In this document: in pieces, positions 25,424-32,651 of the stretch | Numbering within the stretch: the stretch's first letter is position 1 | Layout of the letters: each line of letters opens with the position of its first letter | NCBI RefSeq assembly: GCF_009727955.1 | Contig: NZ_WOBR01000015.1 | Span: 1-32,651 of the forward strand | Reading direction: 5' to 3' | Origin: Aliivibrio fischeri | GTDB taxonomy: Bacteria; Pseudomonadota; Gammaproteobacteria; Enterobacterales; Vibrionaceae | DNA: 32,651 bases | Translations under genes and position numbers: made by a program | Notes under the pieces: generated by a model | Database searches by the model: none | The model's input: only the letters and a program-made list of their open reading frames with translations | What the model was told of the DNA's origin: nothing

Positions 25424-28276
25424 CTACTTTTTCACAGTCATCACTTCAATAGGAATACCTAGTGATTTCAATTTAGGTAATAACGCCTTTTCATCACCAA
25501 CAACGACAATTTGATATTGTGCAGGATCGAACCATTTAGACGCTAATGCATTCAATTTATCTCGGCCTAACGTCGCAATAAGCTCATTTTGCTCATCAAT
25601 GAAATCATCATCTAATGAATACGTTAGTATTTTTCCAAGTAAACGTGCTTTTTGTCCTGGAGTTTCATATTTTAATGCATCTTGCTGCCCTACGGCTAAG
25701 CGCATAAAATTCAGCTCATCAACTGTCATTCCATCTTTTTTGAATTTATCCATTTCAGAAATAAATTCTTTAATCGATTCAACGGTTACATCCGCTCTTA
25801 CTTGAGCATAAAAAATCGACATTCCGATCTCTTTATTACCCATTAAGTAACCGCCAGCACCATAAGTGTAGCCTTTATCTTCACGTAGATTCTGGTTAAT
25901 TCGGCTATTAAAGTTTCCACCTAAATTAAAATTAGCTAACTGTGTTTGATAAAGTTCTCCGGTTGCATCAAATGGCATACCTTGTCGAACAAAACGAACG
26001 ACACTTTGAGGTGCATTTGATTTATTAATTAAATAAATTTTTTGCCCCCCCAATACAGGCAAACGCTGCGGCGCCAAAATTTCAGGTGTGGCTCCCTTCC
26101 AATCAGATAAAAATGCTAATTTATTTATCAAATCTGATTTATTAATATCACCAACAGACACAATTTGGGTACCAATTGGCGTGTAGGTTTCTTTATAGAA
26201 AGCTTTAACATCATCTAATGTTAAACTTTGAACTGATTCTAATGAACCATCTGGCGAACGATCAAAAATCGTTCCTTTAAACAAGATTTCACGAGTGGCT
26301 TGTGATGCTAACCAAGATGGTCTTTGGTGCTCATATACAAGCCCTTCAACAGCCTGTTTTTGTAAACGATCAAAATCGACTTGTTCAAATGCCGGCTTAA
26401 ATAGCATTTCATTTACAATAGCTAATGTCTGATCGATATTTTTTGTTAATGAAGCAACCGAGATCGTCGTTGTGTAACTGCCCGAATTAAACGATACAGA
26501 GCTACCTAGCTTATCAAGTTTCTTTTGCAGCTCCTCTGAAGAAGAGGTTGTGGTGCCTTCTTCCATCATAGCAGCCGTTAACGATGCTAACCCTTCTTTG
26601 CCTTTTGCTACATAACGATTGCCAGCAGGGATTGCTATTTGTAATTGAATCGTAGGTGTTTCAATTGCTTCTGTTCCCAAAACTTCAATACCATTACTTA
26701 AATTAGCACGGTAAATCTCAGGCGTTTTAGCCGTTACACCTTTTGATGGTTGAGGCATAATTGAGCGGTCAAAATCATCAACAGCTCTACGAACATCTAA
26801 ACTATTCTCATCAATTTTTTGGTAATCAGGCAACTCTCGCTTTGGCGTAACAAAATTTGGCTTTTGAACTTCTAGCTGTGTTTTTCCTTTAGGTACAACA
26901 CTTAACGTAACCTTATATTTGTTAGCCATATAAGTATCAAATGCTTGAGATACTTTCTCTGGTGTAACTGCTTTTAATTCAGTTAATTGCTTTTCTAACT
27001 GATTTGGGTCGCCATAAAAGGTTTCATTAGATGCCAGTTGAGATACTTTTCCTGAAACCGATTGTAAGCCAAAGATAGCCCCAGCTTCAGCGCTGCCTTG
27101 AACTTCTTCTAAATCTGCTTTGGATACGCCTTCTTTCTCAAATTTGTCAAGCACATCCATGACTTCTTTATATGCTGTAGCTAGATCGTTATTTTTACCA
27201 GAATCTGTCATAGCGTATACATACATGGTACAAGACAACTCAGCACAATCGTGGAAAGCACCAGCATCAACAACTTTTCCTGTTTTTACTAACTCTTGAT
27301 ATAAGAGACTCGTTTTTCCATCACCTAGCAATGTTGCAAGCATATCAAGGCTAGCTTCAGTTTCTTCACCACGATACGTTGTTGGCCAACCAATCATTAC
27401 CATAGGCTGTTGAATACGATCTTCTAATGTGATGTAGCGATTTTCTTTTAGTGTTACAGGTTGTTTAGGTGCGTTATCTACCTCTGGCCCTCGAGGAATC
27501 GAACCGAAGTATTTATTCACCCATTCAAGGGTTTGCTTGCTATCTAAATCACCACCAATGGTAATGACCGCATTATTAGGTCCATACCAACGTAAGAAAA
27601 AGGCTTTTAGATCGTTAACATCAACACGATCTAAATCCTCTACATAACCTATGGTTTGCCATGAATACGGATGACCTTGTGGGAATAATGCTTCGCCCAT
27701 TTTTTCATAAATTAAGCCATACGGACGATTATCATAATTTTGACCACGCTCGTTTTTAACTGTACTGCGTTGAATTTCAAATTTCTTTTGAGATACTGCA
27801 TCAATCAAGAATCCCATACGATCAGATTCTAGCCACAACATCTTTTCAAGTTGATTTGCAGGCACGGTTTCAAAATAATTGGTGCGATCACGATTGGTTG
27901 TACCATTTAATGTACCACCCGCTTCGGTAATAATTTTAAAGTGTTGTTGATCACCTACATTCTCTGAACCTTGGAACATCATATGTTCAAAGAAGTGAGC
28001 AAAACCTGATTTACCGATTTCTTCTCGAGCAGAACCAACATGGTAAGTCACATCGACATGAACAAGTGGATCAGAGTGGTCTGGACTAAGAATGACAGTC
28101 AAACCGTTATCTAACGTGTATTTTTGATAAGGGATAACGGTTGAGCCTTCTTTAGGTAATACTTGCTCAACAAGGGTCACCCCTTTTGGTAAATCAGTCG
28201 TTTTCGGAGCTTCAAATTCAGATTTACTGCAACCTGCAAGCGCCAAAACAATTGAAAGGCCTAATATTTTTTTCAT
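25424..28276 (-). CDS. M16-family zinc metallopeptidase lipoprotein (pitrilysin/insulinase type)
   Basis: A 950-residue lipoprotein with lipobox LAGC (Cys16), predicted to sit in the envelope. The first half has the inverted zinc motif HFFEH (His94, Glu97, His98) and the distal Glu176 in VKNERGQ, so it should be an active peptidase. The second half repeats the M16 fold (starting near IEVLGTEAIETPTIQLQIAIPAG) but has AAMMEEG where HxxEH would be, and so is the usual inactive partner domain; the R/Y pair region NLREDKGYTYGAGG is present near the C-terminus. Substrate unknown. It starts 9 bp after yqaA, with AGGAT between, so the two are likely one unit. This gene lies between gshA and yqaA, which are direct neighbours in E. 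coli. Confidence 0.9.
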   Translation of the reverse strand: MKKILGLSIVLALAGCSKSEFEAPKTTDLPKGVTLVEQVLPKEGSTVIPYQKYTLDNGLTVILSPDHSDPLVHVDVTYHVGSAREEIGKSGFAHFFEHMMFQGSENVGDQQHFKIITEAGGTLNGTTNRDRTNYFETVPANQLEKMLWLESDRMGFLIDAVSQKKFEIQRSTVKNERGQNYDNRPYGLIYEKMGEALFPQGHPYSWQTIGYVEDLDRVDVNDLKAFFLRWYGPNNAVITIGGDLDSKQTLEWVNKYFGSIPRGPEVDNAPKQPVTLKENRYITLEDRIQQPMVMIGWPTTYRGEETEASLDMLATLLGDGKTSLLYQELVKTGKVVDAGAFHDCAELSCTMYVYAMTDSGKNNDLATAYKEVMDVLDKFEKEGVSKADLEEVQGSAEAGAIFGLQSVSGKVSQLASNETFYGDPNQLEKQLTELKAVTPEKVSQAFDTYMANKYKVTLSVVPKGKTQLEVQKPNFVTPKRELPDYQKIDENSLDVRRAVDDFDRSIMPQPSKGVTAKTPEIYRANLSNGIEVLGTEAIETPTIQLQIAIPAGNRYVAKGKEGLASLTAAMMEEGTTTSSSEELQKKLDKLGSSVSFNSGSYTTTISVASLTKNIDQTLAIVNEMLFKPAFEQVDFDRLQKQAVEGLVYEHQRPSWLASQATREILFKGTIFDRSPDGSLESVQSLTLDDVKAFYKETYTPIGTQIVSVGDINKSDLINKLAFLSDWKGATPEILAPQRLPVLGGQKIYLINKSNAPQSVVRFVRQGMPFDATGELYQTQLANFNLGGNFNSRINQNLREDKGYTYGAGGYLMGNKEIGMSIFYAQVRADVTVESIKEFISEMDKFKKDGMTVDELNFMRLAVGQQDALKYETPGQKARLLGKILTYSLDDDFIDEQNELIATLGRDKLNALASKWFDPAQYQIVVVGDEKALLPKLKSLGIPIEVMTVKK

Positions 28277-28285
28277 TCTTATATC

Positions 28286-28717
28286 CTATAAAATCCCGTT
28301 TACTGCAAGCGATAGCAAGACATATCGCGCCGCTTTACCAATCCCAATTAAAACAATACATGGCCAAAATCGCATCCTTAACCACCCGGCAGCTAAACAA
28401 AGGGGATCGCCAATGATTGGTAACCAACTAAATAATAATGTCCAATAGCCATATTTTTTAATCCATTGAATGGCTTTATGACCGTGTTTCTGCGAAGAAG
28501 TTTTATCAGGAAGTAATAAACCAAGCCAATAGTTTGTTATTCCACCTAGTGTATTTCCTAGCGTTGCAACAAAAACAACAAGCCATGTAGAAAAGCTATT
28601 TAGTTGTAATGTTGCGATTAGACTCGCTTCAGAAGCGCCTGGTAGTAAAGTGGCACTTAAAAAGCCAGAGCTAAATAATACCCATAATGCAGACTCTGCA
28701 TTAAACCAATCAAACAT
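28286..28717 (-). CDS. yqaA: YqaA, small DedA/VTT-family membrane protein
   Basis: A 143-residue inner membrane protein similar to E. coli YqaA (142 residues): SSGFLSATLLPGASEASLIATL, LGNTLGGITNYWLG, a basic central stretch (KHGHKAIQWIKKYGYWTLLFSWLP) and GDPLCLAAGWLRM. The wider VTT/DedA family is linked to lipid and ion movement across the membrane (undecaprenyl phosphate flippase activity is known for some members), but YqaA itself has no settled function. Start placed at the ATG giving MFDWFNAES, which matches the family length; an upstream in-frame start would add 23 residues over the oadB terminator side. Co-transcribed with the M16 gene by spacing. Confidence 0.85.
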   Translation of the reverse strand: MFDWFNAESALWVLFSSGFLSATLLPGASEASLIATLQLNSFSTWLVVFVATLGNTLGGITNYWLGLLLPDKTSSQKHGHKAIQWIKKYGYWTLLFSWLPIIGDPLCLAAGWLRMRFWPCIVLIGIGKAARYVLLSLAVNGIL

Positions 28718-28764
28718 GATTGAATTTATTCCATTATAAATACTAAGATAACAGTAAGCATAAA

Positions 28765-28790
28765 ATAAAAAAGGGCGCATCAGCACCCTT
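28765..28790 (-). terminator. Intrinsic terminator after oadB
   Basis: On the minus strand GGGTGC / GCGCCC (one G-U pair) with loop TGAT and a following T run. It ends the oadGAB operon just upstream of yqaA. Confidence 0.85.
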
Positions 28791-28813
28791 TTATTGTTAG
28801 GTTTTGTTCAAAA

Positions 28814-29944
28814 TTAACCAACTAGCGCAAGAAGTATACCTGCAGCAACAGCAGAACCAAGCACACCAGCTACGTTTGGCCCCATAGCATGCATTAACAA
28901 GAAGTTTTGAGGATTAGCCTCAAGACCAACTTTATTAACCACACGAGCGGCCATTGGAACAGCTGATACGCCTGCCGCACCGATTAATGGGTTAATATCT
29001 TCTTTCGAGAACTTATTAAGAACCTTAGCCATAATGACACCACCTGCTGTACCAATACTAAAAGCAACGGCACCAAGAGCTAAAATACCTAATGTTTCTA
29101 CATTTAAGAAGGTATCCGCTTTTAGCTTAGATCCAACACCTAAGCCTAAGAAGATCGTAACAATATTAATTAATTCATTTTGAGCGGTACTTGATAAACG
29201 ATCAACCACACCAGACTCTTTCATTAAATTGCCTAAGCAAAACATACCAACCAGTGGCGTCGCCGATGGCAAAAATAAAATAGTCATTAGTAATACAGCT
29301 AATGGGAATAATATTTTCTCAGCTTTACCAACATGACGCAGTTGAGCCATTTTAATTTGACGCTCTTCTGGTGTCGTCAGTGCTTTCATAATTGGTGGCT
29401 GAATAATAGGAACTAATGCCATGTAACTATATGCTGCAACCGCTATCGCACCTAATAGGTCTGGTGATAACTGACTCGATAAAAAGATTGCCGTAGGGCC
29501 ATCAGCACCGCCGATAATAGCAATAGACGAAGCATCCGCTAGCGTAAACTCCATTCCCGGCACATAGTTAAGTAAAATTGCACCAAACAACGTAGCAAAA
29601 ATACCAACTTGAGCAGCAGCACCTAGCCATAGTGTTTTAGGGTTAGCAATTAGAGCACCAAAGTCCGTCATCGCCCCTACGCCCATAAAGATAAGTAACG
29701 GGAAGATTCCTGTTTCAATCCCTACGTAATAAACGTAATAAAGCAGCCCACCCGGATCTGTAAATCCTGCATTAGGGATATTTGCTAAAATTGCACCAAA
29801 CCCAATAGGTAATAATAATAGTGGCTCAAACCCTTTTTTAATTGCTAAAAAGAGTAGACCACAACCAACTGCCATCATAATAAGTTGCTCAAACTTAAAG
29901 TTGGCAATGGCTGTTTCATTCCATAATGTTAATAAACCATCCAT
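28814..29944 (-). CDS. oadB: OadB, beta subunit of Na+-pumping oxaloacetate decarboxylase
   Basis: Integral membrane subunit that decarboxylates the carboxybiotin and couples this to Na+ export. The 376-residue product has about nine hydrophobic segments and the conserved [32 protein letters not shown], and [16 protein letters not shown], the re-entrant region with the Na+-binding Asp. It is the third gene of oadGAB, 15 bp after oadA, and is followed by a terminator. Confidence 0.97.
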   Translation of the reverse strand: MDGLLTLWNETAIANFKFEQLIMMAVGCGLLFLAIKKGFEPLLLLPIGFGAILANIPNAGFTDPGGLLYYVYYVGIETGIFPLLIFMGVGAMTDFGALIANPKTLWLGAAAQVGIFATLFGAILLNYVPGMEFTLADASSIAIIGGADGPTAIFLSSQLSPDLLGAIAVAAYSYMALVPIIQPPIMKALTTPEERQIKMAQLRHVGKAEKILFPLAVLLMTILFLPSATPLVGMFCLGNLMKESGVVDRLSSTAQNELINIVTIFLGLGVGSKLKADTFLNVETLGILALGAVAFSIGTAGGVIMAKVLNKFSKEDINPLIGAAGVSAVPMAARVVNKVGLEANPQNFLLMHAMGPNVAGVLGSAVAAGILLALVG

Positions 29945-29959
29945 GTTTTATACCTACAT

Positions 29960-31747
29960 CTACGCTAAAGAAAGTAATGGCGTACCAACAGTCACTGCAT
30001 CACCTTCTTTAGTTAAAATATCTTGCACTGTACCACTACGTGACGCTTTGATTTCTGTTTCCATTTTCATCGCTTCAAGAATAAGTAATACATCACCTTC
30101 TACAACTTCTGCGCCAGTCTGCACTAATACTTTAAAAATATTACCCGCGAGTGGTGCATCAACAGATTCAGCGTCCATTGCAGAAAGTTGAGGTGATTGA
30201 ACTGGAGCGGCTTGAGCCGAAATTGGTTCAACAGAAGAGATAACCCCCTGAGGACCCACTTCAACGTTATATACTTGCCCATCGACTTTGACGCTATAGG
30301 CTTCAACACTTCCTTTACCTGCTGCGACTTTAACTTCTTCTTTTTCTGTTTCTTTTTCAGTACCAGGAGCTGGTTCAAATGCATCTGGGTTATTACGGTT
30401 TTTAAGGAATTTCAAACCAACTTGTGGGAACAATGCATAAGTTAAAACATCATCAACTTGCTGTTCCGCAAGAGCAATATTTTCCTCTTTTGCTTTTTCC
30501 AATAGCTCATCGGTTAAAGTATGAAGTTCAGATTTCAGGAGATCTGCAGGACGACAAGTCACCGCTTCTTTACCATCAAGAACACGAGCTTGTAATTCAG
30601 CATTAACTTCAGCAGGAGCAGCACCGTATTCCCCTTTCAATACGCCAGCAGTTTCTTTTGTTATGCTCTTATAACGCTCTCCAGTAAGAACGTTAATCAC
30701 TGCTTGTGTACCCACAATTTGAGAAGTTGGTGTTACAAGTGGAATATAGCCAAGGTCCTCACGAACTTTAGGGATCTCTGCTAAAACTTCATCCATCTTA
30801 TCAGCAGCACCTTGCTCCTTAAGTTGGCTCTCCATATTAGTCAGCATCCCACCGGGAACCTGTGCAATAAGAATTCGTGAATCGACCCCTTTTAATTGCC
30901 CTTCAAATTTCGCATACTTTTTACGAACTTCTCGGAAATAACTCGCAATAGGAGCTAATTGGTCTAATTTCAAATTTGTATCGCGATCGGTACCTTCTAA
31001 CATAGCAACAACAGTTTCAGTTGGTGTATGCCCATAGGTTTGGCTCATCGACGAAATGGCGGTATCAAGAATATCAATTCCAGCTTCTACCGCTTTAATT
31101 GCTGTTGCTGTAGATAACCCAGTAGTCGCATGACTATGTAGCGCTAGAGGAACATCACAAGACGCTTTAATGCGTGTAATTAACTCTTCAGCTTCGTAAG
31201 GTTTAAGCAAACCTGACATGTCTTTAATACATAATGAATGACAACCTAAATCTTCTAATCGCTTAGCTAAATCAACCCAAGTATCAGTATTATGAACAGG
31301 GCTAGTTGTATATGAAAGCGTACCTTGCGCGTGAGCACCTACATCAATTGTCGCTTTTACTGCTTTTTGAAAATTTCTTACGTCGTTCATTGCATCAAAA
31401 ATACGGAATACATCCATTCCATTTGCATGCGCTCGTTCAACAAACTTCTCTACCACGTCATCGGCATAGTGGCGATAACCTAATAAGTTTTGACCACGCA
31501 AAAGCATCTGCATCGGCGTATTAGGCATTGCTTTTTTCAATAATCGTAAACGTTCCCATGGATCTTCTCCTAGATAGCGTATACAAGAATCAAATGTTGC
31601 GCCCCCCCAAGTTTCTAGAGACCAATAGCCAATTTTATCCAACTGCTCTGCAATCGGTAACATATCTTCAACACGCATACGTGTTGCAAATAGTGATTGA
31701 TGGGCGTCACGAAGTACCACATCAGTGATAGAAAGTGGTGTAGACAT
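29960..31747 (-). CDS. oadA: OadA, alpha subunit of oxaloacetate decarboxylase (biotin protein)
   Basis: Carboxyltransferase that moves CO2 from oxaloacetate to biotin. The 595-residue product has the N-terminal carboxyltransferase barrel (about 1-300; [41 protein letters not shown]), the conserved PYC/OadA helical region, a Glu/Lys/Ala-rich linker (about 465-525), and a C-terminal biotinyl domain in which Lys561 of EAMKMETE is the biotin site. AAGGAG precedes the ATG. It lies between oadG and oadB, the standard order. In vibrios the pump serves citrate or pyruvate-linked sodium energetics. Confidence 0.97.
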   Translation of the reverse strand: MSTPLSITDVVLRDAHQSLFATRMRVEDMLPIAEQLDKIGYWSLETWGGATFDSCIRYLGEDPWERLRLLKKAMPNTPMQMLLRGQNLLGYRHYADDVVEKFVERAHANGMDVFRIFDAMNDVRNFQKAVKATIDVGAHAQGTLSYTTSPVHNTDTWVDLAKRLEDLGCHSLCIKDMSGLLKPYEAEELITRIKASCDVPLALHSHATTGLSTATAIKAVEAGIDILDTAISSMSQTYGHTPTETVVAMLEGTDRDTNLKLDQLAPIASYFREVRKKYAKFEGQLKGVDSRILIAQVPGGMLTNMESQLKEQGAADKMDEVLAEIPKVREDLGYIPLVTPTSQIVGTQAVINVLTGERYKSITKETAGVLKGEYGAAPAEVNAELQARVLDGKEAVTCRPADLLKSELHTLTDELLEKAKEENIALAEQQVDDVLTYALFPQVGLKFLKNRNNPDAFEPAPGTEKETEKEEVKVAAGKGSVEAYSVKVDGQVYNVEVGPQGVISSVEPISAQAAPVQSPQLSAMDAESVDAPLAGNIFKVLVQTGAEVVEGDVLLILEAMKMETEIKASRSGTVQDILTKEGDAVTVGTPLLSLA

Positions 31748-31783
31748 GCTTACAAACTCCTTGTAATGATTTTCCTAAAACAG

Positions 31784-32035
31784 TTATTTATTCTTTTCGC
31801 GGTGTAATTTAACCGCAGCAGAAATCGCAGCAATTATCTGGGGCTGCACTGTTGTTTGTTCGGGATTCTGAACTTTTTGAACGGCTAATGCTCGCTTTGG
31901 AGGTAGTTCCACAGGCAATAGCTTTGACATGAGTTGAACTAGATAAACTAGGATGGTTAGGAATGCAAAAACAACACACATACCTGTAAGCATGAGCGTA
32001 GCTGCTTCCCATAATAGACTTCCAATGTCTGTCAT
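31784..32035 (-). CDS. oadG: OadG, gamma subunit of oxaloacetate decarboxylase
   Basis: Small subunit that holds the alpha subunit to the membrane part and helps assembly. The 83-residue product has one membrane helix (about 12-36, ending LVYLVQLMSKLL), a Pro-rich stretch (LPPKRALAVQK) and a C-terminal tail with IAAISAAVKLHREK, as in known OadG proteins. First gene of the operon, 36 bp before oadA; GGGAAGC lies before its ATG. Confidence 0.93.
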   Translation of the reverse strand: MTDIGSLLWEAATLMLTGMCVVFAFLTILVYLVQLMSKLLPVELPPKRALAVQKVQNPEQTTVQPQIIAAISAAVKLHREKNK

Positions 32036-32389
32036 CTTGCTTCCCTTTTGATGATAGTGACAATGTAAAATTTAGTATGATATTCATACCTATCCACATA
32101 AATATTTGATCATTCTTGCTTGTTAAGATCAATTACTTATCTAGGTTGGTATTATACAAAAATGGTTCTTTTATTCTAAAAAGAAGAATCAATTATCTCG
32201 TCATGAACACATTTGTCAAATATGAATCAATGAAATCTTTTTAAAAAAGAAGATCATGGCGAGTTATATCCATACATTGCCACTTTTCTCTTTAAAATAA
32301 CCTGATTACAATCAAGTTACCTAACAATAACAAATAAATCAATCGATTTAAAAACAACCAATTTGATTAACTATTTATCTTTCAGGCAT
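32036..32389. other. Intergenic region upstream of oadG
   Basis: About 350 bp without a gene. On the minus strand a perfect -10 TATAAT occurs at 32151-32156, which could start the oadGAB operon with a leader of about 110 nt, but its -35 is poor. The sequence next to it, AATACCAACCTA, belongs to the ATACCA repeats seen elsewhere. I see no clear CRP, FNR or CitB site. Confidence 0.4.
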
Positions 32390-32416
32390 AAAAAAACCCG
32401 ATCAAATGATCGGGTT
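32390..32416 (-). terminator. Intrinsic terminator after the tRNA-Arg cluster
   Basis: On the minus strand a 10-bp stem AACCCGATCA (32407-32416) / TGATCGGGTT (32395-32404) with a 2-nt loop counted between perfect arms, then a run of T. It marks the 3' end of the tRNA transcript coming from the right. Confidence 0.92.
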
Positions 32417-32427
32417 CTTTTAAAGAA

Positions 32428-32504
32428 TGGTGCGCCAGAGAGGATTCGAACCTCTGACCGCCTGGTTCGTAGCCAGGTACTCTATCCAGCTGAGCTACTA
32501 GCGC
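32428..32504 (-). tRNA. tRNA-Arg(ACG)
   Basis: 77-nt cloverleaf with encoded CCA. Acceptor arms GCGCTAG and CTGGCGC pair in full (one G-U), the anticodon stem is CCTGG/CCAGG around loop CTACGAA, giving anticodon ACG (A34 becomes inosine by TadA, reading CGU, CGC, CGA), and the T arm is AGAGG-TTCGAAT-CCTCT. Last gene of the cluster before the terminator. Confidence 0.97.
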
Positions 32505-32571
32505 ACACTTTAATTCTGATTGTCTTTGTAATCTTTTATTGTAACCAATAAATGACTACAAAAAGAAATAA

Positions 32572-32648
32572 TGGTGCGCCAGAGAGGATTCGAACCTCTG
32601 ACCGCCTGGTTCGTAGCCAGGTACTCTATCCAGCTGAGCTACTAGCGC
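32572..32648 (-). tRNA. tRNA-Arg(ACG), second copy
   Basis: Identical in sequence to the copy at 32428-32504, with the same encoded CCA and anticodon ACG. The two start 144 bp apart. The matching E. coli locus (argQZYV-serV beside csrA) has four such copies, so more copies are expected beyond the right edge. Confidence 0.97.
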
Positions 32649-32651
32649 ACA

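Noticed and set aside
30124-30384. 86-residue frame on the minus strand inside oadA
   Set aside because: It is a second frame of the low-complexity linker of oadA; the Lys/Gln/Leu runs reflect the repetitive codons there.
32363-32551. Open frame on the plus strand giving a 62-residue product with GAPERIRTSDRLVRSQ
   Set aside because: It is the antisense of the tRNA-Arg gene and its terminator; this peptide is a well-known false gene call in many genomes.
1-32651. CRISPR array, prophage, insertion sequence, toxin-antitoxin or defence genes
   Set aside because: No repeat-spacer pattern, transposase, integrase or phage gene is present; all genes belong to recognised core families with conserved neighbours.

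Overview
The window is ordinary chromosomal core sequence from a low-GC gammaproteobacterium of the Vibrionaceae. Protein sequences, the sodium-pump oxaloacetate decarboxylase set, the luxS/gshA neighbourhood and the AT-rich codon use point to Aliivibrio (A. fischeri group). The genus is inferred from recognition, not from a database search. There are 29 protein genes and two tRNAs. All read as intact, and I see no prophage, insertion sequence, CRISPR array or defence island.

Left part (1-7730). The left edge holds the two promoters and the boxA leader of a ribosomal RNA operon that runs leftward out of the window. Upstream of it on the same strand lie clpB (with a sigma32-type promoter), pgeF and rluD. 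Divergent from rluD are bamD, raiA and pheA. This is the same order as around E. coli rrnG. A class II CRP promoter is predicted in front of raiA.

Middle part (7753-22418). A block of yjjX, trpR, slt, ettA, a PilZ protein and an M23 peptidase sits between pheA and the tyrA-aroF operon. In E. coli pheA and tyrA-aroF are neighbours, and the slt/trpR/yjjX/ettA genes lie at the other end of the map. After it come aroF-tyrA (with TyrR boxes), the rpsP-rimM-trmD-rplS operon, ffh, and the divergent ypjD and corB-like genes.

Right part (22510-32651). On the minus strand are luxS, a small transglycosylase lipoprotein, gshA, a large M16 peptidase lipoprotein with yqaA, the oadG-oadA-oadB operon, and two identical tRNA-Arg(ACG) genes that begin a cluster continuing past the right edge.

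Functionally the window combines aromatic amino acid synthesis and its control (pheA, tyrA, aroF, trpR), ribosome making and translation control (rpsP, rimM, trmD, rplS, rluD, raiA, ettA, rRNA and tRNA), envelope building and turnover (bamD, slt, M23, pgeF, lipoproteins), protein rescue and export (clpB, ffh), redox and signalling (gshA, luxS) and sodium-linked energy metabolism (oadGAB). I did not find a clearly new multi-gene system. The most interesting signals are small-scale. At two places (trpR, and the lipoprotein-luxS pair) an intrinsic terminator sits directly in front of a ribosome binding site, with a possible promoter placed so that its transcripts would start inside the hairpin.
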